Assembly: GCA_963771545.1 (NCBI GenBank)
Contig: CAVYTX010000002.1
Location: 2,170,001 to 2,234,000 of the forward strand
Length of the DNA: 64,000 nucleotides
DNA from: CAKZLS01 sp963771545
Lineage (GTDB): Bacteria; Pseudomonadota; Alphaproteobacteria; Rhodospirillales; Defluviicoccaceae
Reading direction: 5' to 3'
In this document: positions 8,070-18,504 of the stretch, piece by piece
Layout: each line of letters opens with the position of its first letter
Position numbering within the stretch: position 1 is the stretch's first letter
Notes under the pieces: generated by a model
What the model saw: only the letters and a program-made list of their open reading frames with translations
Databases searched by the model: none
What the model was told of the DNA's origin: nothing
Translations under genes and position numbers: made by a program

Positions 8070-8685
8070 GTTGGTTTCCACGCCTCGCGAAAACCCTCGC
8101 CACGATCCGATCGGCCGCGTCGAGCCGATGCTTGAGGAACCGGCGGGTCCGTTCCTGGCCATTGGTGTCGTCGCGCGTCCACACCGCCAGCGTCGCCAGA
8201 AATAGACCGCTCAGGCCCACCTCCTCCACCTGCCGGCGCGGCGACGGCGCGTCGAGAGCGGCCGCGTCGCGCAGCCACAAAATGGTTCGCGACAGATTGA
8301 AGATCATCGGCACCCAGTGGTGCGGGTGAAACGGCCACATCTTGGCGGCGAGCATTTGCGTCGTCACCTCCCGGTGCGGCGCCAGCGCATCGAACCACCG
8401 GAGGATCAGCGTCTCCAGCCGCTCGCGGGCCGGTCCCTGCGCGACTTCGCCGGGCAGCGGCGCGAGCATGGCTTCCCGCGCCCGAGCGAACCACGCGTTG
8501 GCCACGGCATCGAGATCGCGGTACTGTCCGGCTACCTCGGCAAGCGTGACGCCGAGGGTCTCCGCCACACCGCGAAGCCGCACGTTGTCCCAGCCGACCT
8601 CCTCGGCGCGACCAATCGCCGCGTCGACGATACGCGCGCGCAAACCGGGATTGGGTTTTCTTGCTTCTCGCAAACGTTCAGCCAT
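8056..8685 (-). CDS. TetR-family transcriptional regulator
   Basis: A 209-residue protein with an N-terminal helix-turn-helix of TetR type: ARIVDAAIGRAEEVGWDNVRLRGVAETLGVTLAEVAGQYRDLDAV (about 17-61). The C-terminal helical domain ends RTRRFLKHRLDAADRIVARVF, slightly reminiscent of the COQ9-like branch. The ATG at 8685 has GGGGAGGAC upstream. The stop overlaps the tamA start, so the regulator is cotranscribed with tamA-tamB. The ligand and targets are unknown. The 206-base gap from 8686 to the end of putA holds only its promoter region; I see no clear hexamers. Confidence 0.85.
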   Translation of the reverse strand: MAERLREARKPNPGLRARIVDAAIGRAEEVGWDNVRLRGVAETLGVTLAEVAGQYRDLDAVANAWFARAREAMLAPLPGEVAQGPARERLETLILRWFDALAPHREVTTQMLAAKMWPFHPHHWVPMIFNLSRTILWLRDAAALDAPSPRRQVEEVGLSGLFLATLAVWTRDDTNGQERTRRFLKHRLDAADRIVARVFARRGNQREAD

Positions 8686-8891
8686 GGCCCGTCCTCCCCG
8701 ACTATCCGATCGCGCATCAGCATAGCACAGGAGCAACCGGACGCGAGGGTGCGCGAACGTTCATGGTTTTTCGTTCAATGAAATGGGCCTGAAAGCTGGC
8801 CAGCGGAAACGCCAAGCGGCGCTTTGGCCCGTTGGAAACGTGGCAAGGCGGACACAACCGATTCGCCGCCATTCCGAAAAAATGATCGGTC

Positions 8892-11800
8892 CTACCCCTG
8901 TTCGTCCTCCAGCGACAGCAACGAGGCGTTGCCGCCCGAGGCCGTGGTGTCGACGGACAGCGTCCGCTCGTGAGCGAAGCGGTGGAGGTAGCGGGGCCCG
9001 GAACTCAGCGGGTTGCCGAGACCGGCGCCCTGGTCCGGGGTCTCGGCGAAAAGGACCAGCGAGCGGATCGGCCCGTCGCCCGTGGCGAGCGTCCGGTTGA
9101 TGGCGGCGGCCGTCGCTCGCGGTCCGGCGAAGGCGACGCCGGCCAGGCGCGGATCGCCGACCATCTCGGCCAGGCTCGTATCCTGTCCGGATGGCACGAT
9201 CGTCAGCGCCCCCTCCGGCAGCCCCGCCTGTTTGAACACCTTGGCCGCGCGCGCCGCTAGATCGCCGTCCGGATGCCAGGCGACGACGGTGTTGCCGGCG
9301 GCCAGCGCCGCGCCGATCTGGGCGACAAAGGCGGCCCATCCCGGTCCCCCCTGGCAAAGGCAGGCGAACACGCCGCGCGAGTGCAGGCTGAGTTCGTTCT
9401 GCTCGCCGGTCGGACCCGGCAGCCGCTCCGGACCGGCGAATTCCGAGCGCACCTGCGCGGCGAAGAAATCCAGGTATTCGACGGCGCGCATCACTCCGTC
9501 CGCGCCCTCGGCATCGAGCGCCGAAAGTTCATCCGCCGCCGCCTCGCAGGCGTCGGCCGCGCGTTCCAGAACGGATGCGCGGAACTCGCCCCTCCGTCGC
9601 CGCCCAATCGGGCCCGGCGCCCGTGGCCGCCTTCAGCGCGCCCTCCAGGCCGCCGCAGTCAAGGCCGACCTCAGCGAGGTCCGCGGACCCCTCGGGCATA
9701 AGTCCACCGCCGGCGCCGGCGCCATTCGCCGGCACCTCGGCGGCGAAGCGATGCAGATAGTGCGGCCCCCCCGCCTTCGGCCCCGTTCCGGATAGCCCCT
9801 GGCCTCCGAACGGCTGGACGCCCACGATGGCGCCAATCTGGTTGCGGTTGACGTAAGTATTACCGACCTTCGTCCGGTGATAGATGAGGTCCGCGGTTTC
9901 ATCGATCCGGCTGTGGATGCCGAGCGTCAGGCCATAGCCGGTGTCGTTGACCGCCTCGATCAATTTGTCCATCCGGTCGGCGCGGTAACGGATCACATGC
10001 AAAATCGGGCCGAAGACCTCCCGCTGCAGGCGCGAGATCCGGTCGATCTCGAAGGCGGCCGGGGCGACGAAGCTGCCCCGATCGGTGCCCGGGCCCAGAT
10101 GCGCCCGCTTGATGAGCTTGGCCTCGCCCAGCATCCGTTTGACGTGGCCCTTCAACATCGCCTGGGCTTCCTCGTCGATCACCGGGCCGACGTCGGTGGA
10201 GAGCAGCGCCGGATCGCCGACCGAAAGCTCCTCCATGGCGCCGGCCAGCATCTTGAGCATTCCGTCGGCCACGTCCTCCTGCAAGCATAAGATGCGCAAG
10301 GCGGAGCAGCGCTGGCCCGCGCTTTGGAACGCGGAGGCCAGGACATCGCGCGTGACCTGTTCGGGCAGCGCCGTGGAATCGACGATCATCACATTCTGCC
10401 CGCCGGTCTCGGCGATCAGCGGAGCGATCGCACCGTCGCGCCGGGCCAGCGTGCGGTTAATGAGCTGGGCGACCTCGGTCGAGCCGGTGAAGACAACCCC
10501 GCTGACACGCGCATCGGCGACCAGCGCGCCGCCCACCTTGGCGCCGTCGCCGGGCAGCAGGTGCAGAACCTCGCCCGGGATGCCGGCGCGGTGCAAAAGA
10601 CGCACGCCATAGGCGGCGACCAGTGGGGTCTGCTCGGCCGGCTTAGCGACCACCGCGTTGCCGGCCGCCAGCGCCGCGGCGACCTGTCCCATAAAGATGG
10701 CCAACGGAAAGTTCCACGGGCTGATGCAGCAAAAGACGCCGCCGCCCTGCAGCTTCGCCTGAGGCGCGGCGCCGGCCGGGACGTGCAGATGGAACGTCCT
10801 ATCAAACTCGCCCCGCGCGCGCGCGGCATAGTAACGGCAAAAGTCCACCGCCTCGCGCACCTCCGCGATGGCGTCGTTCAAGGTCTTGCCCGCTTCACGC
10901 ACGCACAGCGTCATGATCTCGGCGGTCTCCGCCTCCATCAGCTCGGCGGCGCGGTCCAGGCAGGCGGCGCGGTCCTCGACGGGCCGGCGGGCCCACTCGC
11001 CCGCCGCGCGCGCCGCCGTGGCGAGCGCGTCCTCCACGTCGTCCGCGGTCGCGTCGGCGATTTGGCCGACCACCCGTCCGTGATCGGCGGGCGAGACGGC
11101 GTCACGGAAGTCCGTCGCGCGCTCGTCCCCGGCAACGATCGGGCCCGCCGTCCAGGTGCGGGCGGCGGCGATCTCCATGGCTCGCGCCAAGGTCGACAGG
11201 CGCACCCGGTCGCTGAGATCAATACCTTTCGAGTTGCGTCGCTCCGCGCCGTAGAGGTCGACCGGACGCGGGATGCGCGGGTGCGGCACATAGGCCAGCC
11301 CGCGCACCGCCGTCACGGGATCGGCGATGATTTCCTCCACCGGCAGCTTTTCGTCCTGGATCCGGTTGACGAAGGAGGAGTTGGCGCCGTTTTCCAACAG
11401 CCGGCGGACCAGATAGGCGAGCAGCTCCTCGTGCTCGCCGACGGGTGCGTAGATCCGGCAGCCCACGCCGACTTTGTCCTTCTCGATCGCCTGCTCGTAC
11501 AACTCCTCGCCCATGCCGTGCAGACGCTGAAATTCGAAGTCGCGGCTATCCCCGGCGAACTCCAGCACCGAAGCAATGCTGTGGGCGTTGTGGGTGGCGA
11601 ACTGAGGATAGAAGGCTTCGCGGTTGCCGAACAATTGCCGCGCGCAGGCAAGGAAGGAGGCGTCGGTCGATACCTTGCGCGTGAACACCGGATAGCCGTC
11701 CAAGCCCAGCTCCTGGCTGCGCTTGATCTCCGCGTCCCAGTAGGCCCCCTTGACCAAGCGCACCATCAAGCGGCGGTTGTGCCGGCTCGCCATGTCCGCG

Positions 11801-12813
11801 AGCCAGTCGATCATGAACGGCGCGCGCTTCTGATACGCCTGGACAACGATGCCCAAACCGTCCCAACCGGCAAGTTCGGCATCGCTGGACACCGCATCGA
11901 GAACGTCCAGCGAGATGTCCAGCCGGTCGGCTTCCTCCATGTCGATGGTCATGCCGATATTGACGGCCGCCGAATCCCGGGCGAGCGCTTGCACCCTGGG
12001 CACCAACTCGTCCATCAGGCGCTGGGCCTTCGCCACTTCGAAGCGCGGGTGCAGGGCGGAGAGCTTCACGGAAATTCCGGGCCCTTTCTTGATGCCCCGG
12101 CCGGCGGCGGCCTTGCCGATGGCCGCGATCGCGCCTCGGTAGGTTTCGAAATAGCGGTCGGCGTCCGCCATGGTGCGGGCCGCTTCTCCCAGCATGTCGT
12201 ACGAATAACAATATCCCCGGCTCTCGAGCGCCCGCGCCCGGTCGAGAGCATCGGCGATATTCCGGCCCATGACGAATTGCCGTCCCATGATGCGCATGGC
12301 CTGATTGACCGCTTCGCGCACCACCGGTTCGCCCAGGCGCGCAACCAGCCGCCGCACCGTGCCTCCGGTCGTCTGTCCGGCATAATCACGCATGCGCACG
12401 ATGCGCCCGGTCAGCATCAGCGCCCAGGTCGAGGCGTTGACGAACAGGGATTCGCTCTTGCCCAGGTGCCGTTCCCAGTCGGCCGCCGAGATCTTGTCGC
12501 GGATCAGCCGTTCCTGCGTCTCGTCGTCGGGCACGCGCAGGAGCGCCTCGGCGATGCACATCAGAAGCACGCCTTCCTGGGTCGAGAGCCCGTACTGGTG
12601 GAGGAACGCATCGATCCCGCCCTTTCCGTGTTGCGAGGCGCGGACGGATTCGACCAGACGGCGGGCCGTCTTCTCGATCCGCGCCCGGCCGTCGTCGGAG
12701 AGTTGGATCTTTTGCATGAACATCCGCACGCAAGCGGTCTCGTCGGCGCGGTAGTGCGCGTCAACGGCCGTCCGCAGGGAATCGCGGTCGGGTAGTGGCT
12801 GGTCGAAGATCAT
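8892..12813 (-). CDS. putA: Bifunctional proline dehydrogenase / P5C dehydrogenase PutA, frameshifted near the C-terminus
   Basis: PutA oxidises proline to glutamate using FAD and NAD. The main frame (9529-12813, 1094 residues) holds the PRODH barrel, with RRLMVRLVKGAYWDAEIK and FATHNAHS, and the aldehyde dehydrogenase, with AETGGQN and catalytic Cys836 in SAGQRCSAL. There is no N-terminal ribbon-helix-helix, so it is bifunctional and not a repressor. The C-terminal ALDH-superfamily domain of long PutAs continues in another frame down to 8892, ending ASGGNASLLSLEDEQG. Removing one base from the CCCC run at 9589-9592 restores a continuous protein of about 1306 residues. Both catalytic centres precede the shift. 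putP lies 22 bases upstream. Confidence 0.93.
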
Positions 12814-12835
12814 GGCTCAAGTCCCTCTTGTCCCC

Positions 12836-14323
12836 CTATTCCGCGGGCTTGGGTAGGACGCCCGTTCTCTCCACCTCGAGCGTGCGGTCGAAATCCCCTG
12901 CGACGAGGCCGCCCGGCTCGGATCCCAGACGGCTGACCACGATCACGGTAAGGGCGCACAGGATAAAGCCCGGGACAATTTCGTAAAGATCGAAGATCCC
13001 GCCCTCGAGTTGCTTCCAGATCACCACGGTCACCGCGCCGACGATCAATCCCGCCGCCGCGCCATTGCGCGTCATCCTCCGCCAGAACAGCGACAATAGG
13101 ATCACCGGCCCAAAGGCGGCCCCGAACCCGGCCCAGGCGTAGGCGACGAGGCCCAGTACCCCGCTCTCGGGATTGGTCGCCAGCAGCGTCGCGATAACCG
13201 CCATGCCGAGCACGCTCGCCCGGCCGACATTCACCAGTTCCGTTTGGCTCGCGTCCCGGCGCAGGAACGACCTGTACAAATCCTCGGTCAACGCGCTCGA
13301 GCACACCAGAAGCTGCGAGTCGATGGTGCTCATGACCGCCGCCAGGATCGCGGCCAACAGGAAACCGGAGACCCAAGGATTGAACAGAACATTGCAGAAT
13401 TCGATGAACACGGTCTCGCTGTTTGCAAGCGGCGCGTCGGCGAAGTAGGCGACGCCCGAGTAGCCGACGAACACCGCGCCATACAGCGCGAACACCATCC
13501 ACACCATGTTGATCAGCCGCGCTGTCGGCACGTCGTCCAGTTTCCGCACCGCCATGAAGCGGACCAGAATGTGCGGCTGTCCGAAATAGCCGAGCCCCCA
13601 GGCCATGAGCGAGATGATGCCCATCGTCGTCATGCCGGTGAAGACGTCGTTGAACGCCGGGTCGATCGCCCCCACCTTCGCCGTGGTCTCGCCCCAGCCG
13701 CCAATGGCGGCAATGGCGATCATTGGCACGATGATGAGGGCGAGAAACATCATCAGACCCTGAAAGAAATCGGTCCACGATACGGCGAGAAACCCGCCCA
13801 GAAAGGTGTAGGACACGATGACCGCGCTGCCCACCCACAGCGCGACCTGATAGTCGAGCCCGAAGGTTTTCTCGAACAGGACGCCGCCCGCGACGAGGCC
13901 CGCCGATACATAGAACGTGAAGAACAACAGGATGACGACCGCCGAGATCATCCGCAGAATCCGCGAGGAATCCTGAAAGCGGTTGTTCAGGTAGTCGGGG
14001 ATCGTGATCGCGTCCTCGGCGACTTCCGTGTAGACCCGCAGGCGCTTGGCGACGAACTGCCAGTTGAGGTAGGCGCCGATCACCAGTCCGATCCCAATCC
14101 AGATCTGGTTCATCCCGGCCGCGTACACGGCGCCCGGCAGGCCGAGCAGCAGCCAACCGCTCATGTCAGAGGCCCCGGCCGAAAGCGCGGCCACCGCGGG
14201 AGGGAGATTTCTGCCCCCCAGCATGTAGTCCGAAAGGTCTTTGGTCATCTTGTAGCAGATCAAACCGATGACGAGCATTCCCACCAGATAGATGACAAAT
14301 GCGCTGATTGATCCCGCGTCCAT
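12836..14323 (-). CDS. putP: Sodium/proline symporter PutP
   Basis: A solute:sodium symporter of 495 residues with about 13 membrane helices. Family marks are DYMLGGRNLPPAVAALSAGASDMSGWLLLGLPG near the N-terminus (TM2, substrate and Na+ site), the VSYTFLGGFLAVSWTDFFQG segment and AAVMSTIDSQLLVCSSALTED. It imports proline for PutA, whose gene follows after 22 bases. Upstream, at 14398-14496, is a 32-residue membrane protein that may be an accessory subunit. Confidence 0.95.
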   Translation of the reverse strand: MDAGSISAFVIYLVGMLVIGLICYKMTKDLSDYMLGGRNLPPAVAALSAGASDMSGWLLLGLPGAVYAAGMNQIWIGIGLVIGAYLNWQFVAKRLRVYTEVAEDAITIPDYLNNRFQDSSRILRMISAVVILLFFTFYVSAGLVAGGVLFEKTFGLDYQVALWVGSAVIVSYTFLGGFLAVSWTDFFQGLMMFLALIIVPMIAIAAIGGWGETTAKVGAIDPAFNDVFTGMTTMGIISLMAWGLGYFGQPHILVRFMAVRKLDDVPTARLINMVWMVFALYGAVFVGYSGVAYFADAPLANSETVFIEFCNVLFNPWVSGFLLAAILAAVMSTIDSQLLVCSSALTEDLYRSFLRRDASQTELVNVGRASVLGMAVIATLLATNPESGVLGLVAYAWAGFGAAFGPVILLSLFWRRMTRNGAAAGLIVGAVTVVIWKQLEGGIFDLYEIVPGFILCALTVIVVSRLGSEPGGLVAGDFDRTLEVERTGVLPKPAE

Positions 14324-14397
14324 TACGTTTCCTCCCCGCCAGCGTTCACGCCGCGATATTGACGCCCTTGCGAGCGCTTTAAGTTTTCACAAAGGAT

Positions 14398-14496
14398 CTA
14401 TTTTTTGAGAACGTAAGTGATGATCGAAAGACCGACGCAACCCAGCATCGGAACAAGCAACCAAAACCATGTGGCAAACGTAAGCGAATCGATCAT
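14398..14496 (-). CDS. 32-residue single-helix membrane protein, candidate symporter small accessory protein
   Basis: ATG at 14496, TAG at 14398-14400. The peptide runs from MIDSLTFATWFWLLVPMLG to SIITYVLKK, one hydrophobic helix with a basic C-terminus. GGAGGAG sits 7 bases before the ATG, a strong ribosome site. It lies 74 bases upstream of putP on the same strand. Very short one-helix proteins encoded immediately upstream of SSS-family symporters are an established class; the topology and the WxWLL...P...Y pattern resemble it, but this is recognition by eye. A role as a PutP accessory subunit is inferred. Confidence 0.65.
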   Translation of the reverse strand: MIDSLTFATWFWLLVPMLGCVGLSIITYVLKK

Positions 14497-14782
14497 TCCC
14501 GCTTCTCCTCCCGGCGCCAGCCGGCGCCCCCGTCGAGATACCTCGGATGCCCCACAACGAAGGCACGAGTGTGTGACATTGTTATTCGTCCGGCGGGGTT
14601 CAAGTTTTTTGGACGTGTCTGGTTCGGCGCCTGGCGTAGCGAAAGTTCGCGACCGAAGTCCGGGTTAAAAGCGTTGCCGATCGGCGCATCGACAACCACG
14701 TGAGTCCCAATGGGAAACGCTGGCTCCGAAGCGCAAACCACCGAGCCGGCGCTCCTGGCAAGACCAAATCTGGAATGGTGAC

Positions 14783-15886
14783 ATGGCGCGCGCTCCCGAT
14801 GCAAGCGACCGGCCAGGGCAAAGGCTGTTGCTTCTCCCCGCCATCGAGGCGGCGGCAAGGCGCCTCGAGGCCCTGCTTTTGGACGGCGAGGACGATCGCT
14901 CCGAATTGGCCGGCGTGGACGTCCGCGATGACGGCGATTGCTGCGGCGCCGACCCAATGTTCGATCTCGAAGCCCGGGAGTTCGGCTGCTCCATCGCCCT
15001 GTTCCGACCCTTTCACGAACCCTACGCCGAATACGCGCGAAATTGGATCATTCCATTGCTCGACGGATATGGGCGCGTGACCCACGTGACCGATAGCACC
15101 TTCGAAACCTCCGAATGTGATGGCCTCCTGGGAATGACTTACGGAGAATTCCCATTCGCGATGAGCGCCGTCATGACCGATCCCGGAGACGCCGAGCGGG
15201 AGGTCTTCAATCTCGCGGATCGTATCGCCGGTAGCGACATCATATCCCTATACGGCAAGCAAATGGACGCCTCGGAATGGAAACTAATGGTGGGCGATCT
15301 GTTCGACGCGCTCGACGTCGCCGTGGTCGACGCGTCCGACCTCACCGACACTGTCCTGTGGGAGATTGAAACTTGTTACCGCCGTCTTCCCCCGGAGCGC
15401 GTGGTTCTCATTGCCCATGCCAACAGCCCTGAAAGACTGGAGGCACACCGAAGGGCATTGTCCGAACGTCTGGCGGCGCGCGGCATTAATCGTGGCGCGG
15501 AACCGCTCCTGGCGTATGCCGAAGACGAAGGCCTGGGTCTCTTCGCCGTGGCGCTTCACGTAAAGATGAGAGATATCGTGATCGCATCCACGGACGCGTA
15601 CGAAGCCGCTCTCGAGGCCGCCGAAAAGACGGAGGATCATCGGGCGATGATGGGAGCGTACTACGGTCTCGGAGAGTCCTCGTACAATCTGGGAAACCAC
15701 CAGGCGGCCATGGACTGGTTCCATCTAGCGCTGGTCGTGGCGGGGATTCTCAAGGACCGTGCGGCGATGCAAAGCATGCACCTTCGCCTTCAGGCGGCCG
15801 CCGCCGCCGCGGGAGATGACGATAAGTGGCTCGAGTCCTTCGAGGCCCTGGGCGACCTCCATGGATGGAAGAAACCGGGGCCCTAG
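14783..15886 (+). CDS. Unrecognised protein with Rossmann-like central part and C-terminal TPR-like helices
   Basis: A 367-residue protein that I do not recognise. The middle (about 60-220) alternates strands and helices and includes DALDVAVVDASDLTDTVLWE followed by LPPERVVLIA. That resembles the strand-loop layout of TIR-like and nucleoside deoxyribosyltransferase-like folds ('VVVDISxLTxxVLWE'). The last 120 residues carry TPR-like helices (MMGAYYGLGESSYNLGNHQA, then AMDWFHLALVVAG). No signal peptide or membrane segment is seen. The start is uncertain: ATG 14783 lacks a good ribosome site, and ATG 14959 is an alternative. It is divergent from the putP cluster. Gap 14497-14782 shows only a GC-rich hairpin. 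Confidence 0.6.
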   Translation: MARAPDASDRPGQRLLLLPAIEAAARRLEALLLDGEDDRSELAGVDVRDDGDCCGADPMFDLEAREFGCSIALFRPFHEPYAEYARNWIIPLLDGYGRVTHVTDSTFETSECDGLLGMTYGEFPFAMSAVMTDPGDAEREVFNLADRIAGSDIISLYGKQMDASEWKLMVGDLFDALDVAVVDASDLTDTVLWEIETCYRRLPPERVVLIAHANSPERLEAHRRALSERLAARGINRGAEPLLAYAEDEGLGLFAVALHVKMRDIVIASTDAYEAALEAAEKTEDHRAMMGAYYGLGESSYNLGNHQAAMDWFHLALVVAGILKDRAAMQSMHLRLQAAAAAAGDDDKWLESFEALGDLHGWKKPGP

Positions 15887-16023
15887 GAAATGTGGCCGGC
15901 AACGATCAATCGCCATCAGGCCACAATATATTCGCGATATGGTATTGTGGTTGAAATCGCCGTATCGCCACCCCACGGTAATGAATAGTCACCGAAAACA
16001 GGCGGCGGATTGAGGAGACGGTC

Positions 16024-17337
16024 ATGAAAGGCAAGGAGCGCGGATTGTGCGAACTGTACGAGGAAGATCCGGAGGGAGCCGACTACCGTGTCTTCGGCCG
16101 GATTCCGGAGAATGATCGTCGCGGTTTCTTGAAGGGCGCCGGGCTCGCGGCGATGGGCGCCTCCATCGGCGCCAGCATCCCGTTTTCCCGCAACATGCCG
16201 GCGGGTCTGATCCCGGCGGCGTTCGCGGAGACCACGGAGCCGTTCGCCATCAAGGGCAAGGATGGCTTGGTGGTGCTCAACGACCGGCCGTTGAACGCCG
16301 AGACCCCGGCGTATTTGCTCGACGATCCGATCACCCCCAACAATCGTCATTTTATTCGCAACAACGGCCTTGTTCCCGAGAAGGCCGAGGCCATGGACGT
16401 GAGCGGCTGGTCGCTGACCGTGGACGGCGAGGTCAAAACGCCTCTCACCTTGACGCTCGACGACCTCCGCAATAAGTTCGAGGTGGTCAACATGGCGCTC
16501 CTGATCGAATGCGGCGGCAACGGGCGCGCCGGCTTCAACCCCCCGGCGAAGGGCAACCAATGGACGCTGGGCGCGGTCGGTTGCGCCGAGTGGACGGGGG
16601 TGCGGTATCGGGACGTCCTGGAGATGGCGGGCGTGAAACCGTCGGCGAAGTACACCGGTCATTTCGGCACGGATGTCCACCTTTCCGGGGATGCGGACAA
16701 GGTGGTCATCTCCCGCGGCTTTCCCATCGCCAAGGCGATGATGGACAATACCCTCGTCGCCTTCGAGATGAACGGCCAGCCGATCCCGTCGTGGAACGGC
16801 TTTCCGGTGCGCGTGGTCGCTCCGGGCTGGCCGGGATCGTGCTCGCAGAAGTGGCTGTCGCGGATTTGGGCTCGCGACGTGGTGCACGACGGCGCCAAGA
16901 TGACCGGCTATTCCTATCGCGTGCCCGCCTACCGCGCCGCACCCGGCGAAAAAGTCGCCGAGGAAGACATGGTCATCATCGAACAGATGCCGGTCAAATC
17001 CCTGATCACGTTTCCCAAGTCGGGCAAGAGCCACGCCGTGGGCACGCCCCTCGACGTCCGAGGGCACGCATGGGTCGGCGATCGCATGATCAGCGACATG
17101 GATCTATCCATCGACTACGGGGCCACGTGGATGAAAGCCGAGCTCGATCCCCCCGTGGACATGGGCGCCTGGCAGAACTGGCGCACCAAGATCGAGTTCC
17201 CGACCCGGGGCTACTATGAGGTGTGGGCCCGCGCGACCGACGACGCGGGCGTGAGCCAGCCAATGGTCCCCCCGGGCTGGAACCCGCGCGGCTATCTCAA
17301 TAACTCGGCCCATCGCATCGCCGTCAAGGTCGGGTGA
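16024..17337 (+). CDS. Sulfite dehydrogenase molybdenum subunit (SorA/SoxC-like)
   Basis: A sulfite-oxidase-family molybdoenzyme of 437 residues, exported by Tat: the twin arginine is R32/R33 in NDRRGFLKGAG, followed by an Ala/Gly-rich hydrophobic stretch. Cys163 in IECGGNGR is the expected molybdenum ligand. PGWPGSCSQKWLSRIW and the C-terminal Mo-co dimerisation domain (SKSHAVGTPLDVRGHAWVG onward) follow. It should oxidise sulfite to sulfate in the periplasm, passing electrons to the cytochrome c encoded by the next, overlapping gene. GAGGAG lies 9 bases before the ATG. SoxC versus SorA cannot be settled from sequence alone; no other sox genes are present. Confidence 0.9.
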   Translation: MKGKERGLCELYEEDPEGADYRVFGRIPENDRRGFLKGAGLAAMGASIGASIPFSRNMPAGLIPAAFAETTEPFAIKGKDGLVVLNDRPLNAETPAYLLDDPITPNNRHFIRNNGLVPEKAEAMDVSGWSLTVDGEVKTPLTLTLDDLRNKFEVVNMALLIECGGNGRAGFNPPAKGNQWTLGAVGCAEWTGVRYRDVLEMAGVKPSAKYTGHFGTDVHLSGDADKVVISRGFPIAKAMMDNTLVAFEMNGQPIPSWNGFPVRVVAPGWPGSCSQKWLSRIWARDVVHDGAKMTGYSYRVPAYRAAPGEKVAEEDMVIIEQMPVKSLITFPKSGKSHAVGTPLDVRGHAWVGDRMISDMDLSIDYGATWMKAELDPPVDMGAWQNWRTKIEFPTRGYYEVWARATDDAGVSQPMVPPGWNPRGYLNNSAHRIAVKVG

Positions 17338-17945
17338 TGCGCTGGCGCCGTTTGGCGTTGTTCGCGGTTGCCGTCGTGGCGCTGGCCGGTTGGGGCTTCA
17401 TCGCCCCCGCCGCGCCGGCCACTGAATCACCGGCTTCTGAATCGACGGCGTCCGCATCGACATCCCCCGAAGCAACCGTGGAGGACACGGACTTCGAGGG
17501 GTTGCCGGAGGGGCTGGGCCGCGAGGCCGTCTATTTCAACTGCACCGCCTGCCACTCCATCAGACAGGTCGACCAGCAGCGCATGTCGCGCGACGCGTGG
17601 GACCAGCTTCTGGACGTCATGGTCGAGAAAAACGGCATGCATCCGCTGCAGCCGTGGGCGCGCACCCGCGTGCTCAACTATCTCGCCACGCACTTCGCTC
17701 CCGGCGAGCAAGAGGACTGGGACGGTTTGCCCCCGGGAGAGGGCCGCGACGTGGTCTTTTATACTTGCCAGGCGTGCCATTCCCTGGCGATCGTCAAGCA
17801 ACAGGGACTGAGCCGGGAGTGGTGGGATGATACGCTGACGTGGATGGTCGAGGAGCAGAACATGCCGGAGCTCGACGATCAGGACCGCGTCCTCGTCCTC
17901 GACTATTTGGCCACCCACTACGGGCCGGACTCGGCCGCGCGCTGA
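17337..17945 (+). CDS. Di-haem cytochrome c, electron acceptor of the sulfite dehydrogenase
   Basis: A 202-residue secreted protein. It has a signal peptide (LALFAVAVVALAGWGFIAPAAPA), a Ser/Thr/Pro-rich linker, then two similar cytochrome c units with haem motifs CTACH and CQACH. Each is followed by a helix ending in LNYLATHF or LDYLATHYG, evidence of internal duplication. The ATG overlaps the stop of the molybdenum subunit (TGATG), a typical coupled pair of SorB or SoxD type. GTG 17334 is an alternative start. Confidence 0.88.
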   Translation: MRWRRLALFAVAVVALAGWGFIAPAAPATESPASESTASASTSPEATVEDTDFEGLPEGLGREAVYFNCTACHSIRQVDQQRMSRDAWDQLLDVMVEKNGMHPLQPWARTRVLNYLATHFAPGEQEDWDGLPPGEGRDVVFYTCQACHSLAIVKQQGLSREWWDDTLTWMVEEQNMPELDDQDRVLVLDYLATHYGPDSAAR

Positions 17946-18078
17946 TTCCGCGTTTTGGGCCGGCATACGGACACGTGCCTCGCGCGGATCCGTTACTGGA
18001 TCATTTTTTTTCCCATCTTATATTGGAATCATGTCATGGGCCGAAGGGACCGAACGCATTTGTGAATCAGAGGACATC

Positions 18079-18504
18079 ATGGCGGAACACCGTCCCATTT
18101 CCATTCACGCCATCGATCACGTAGTCGTCCGCGCCAATGCGCTGGAAACCATGGTCGCTTTCTATCGTGACGTGCTCGGCTGCCGGATCGAGAGACTTCG
18201 GGAAGAATTGGGGCTGGTTCAGCTGCGGGCCGGCGCCTCCCTGATCGACATTGTCGACGTCGCTGGCCCGGTCGGGCGGGAGGGTGGCCGGGCTCCGGAT
18301 CCCGGCGCCCCAAACATGGATCATTTCTGCGTGCAGGTGGAGCCATGGAACCCCGACGCCATCAAGGCCCATCTTCAGACCCATGGCGTCGATGTTGGCG
18401 ATGTGGTCACACGCTATGGCGCCCGTGGCGACGGTCCCTCCATCTACATCGACGATCCCGAGGGCAACACCGTCGAACTCAAGGGACCGCCACGGGGCTC
18501 GTGA
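18079..18504 (+). CDS. VOC-family (glyoxalase/dioxygenase superfamily) protein
   Basis: A 141-residue protein with one vicinal-oxygen-chelate module. IDHVVVRANALETMVAFYRDVLG supplies the first metal His, and the second half carries DHFCVQVEPW and SIYIDDPEGNTVELKGP with the terminal Glu ligand. This is the usual length for a single-domain VOC lyase or dioxygenase. The substrate is unknown. The start is ATG 18079 after GAGGACATC; the frame is open slightly further upstream. It is monocistronic between the sulfite dehydrogenase pair and an accessory zone. Confidence 0.88.
   Translation: MAEHRPISIHAIDHVVVRANALETMVAFYRDVLGCRIERLREELGLVQLRAGASLIDIVDVAGPVGREGGRAPDPGAPNMDHFCVQVEPWNPDAIKAHLQTHGVDVGDVVTRYGARGDGPSIYIDDPEGNTVELKGPPRGS

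Noticed and set aside
10324..12795. 823-residue open frame on the plus strand opposite putA
   Set aside because: It is the mirror of a GC-rich coding gene; no family motif, while putA on the other strand carries all PRODH and ALDH motifs.
15916..17067. 383-residue minus-strand open frame opposite the sulfite dehydrogenase gene
   Set aside because: Antisense shadow of a gene with Tat signal and molybdenum ligand Cys; no ribosome site or recognisable product.
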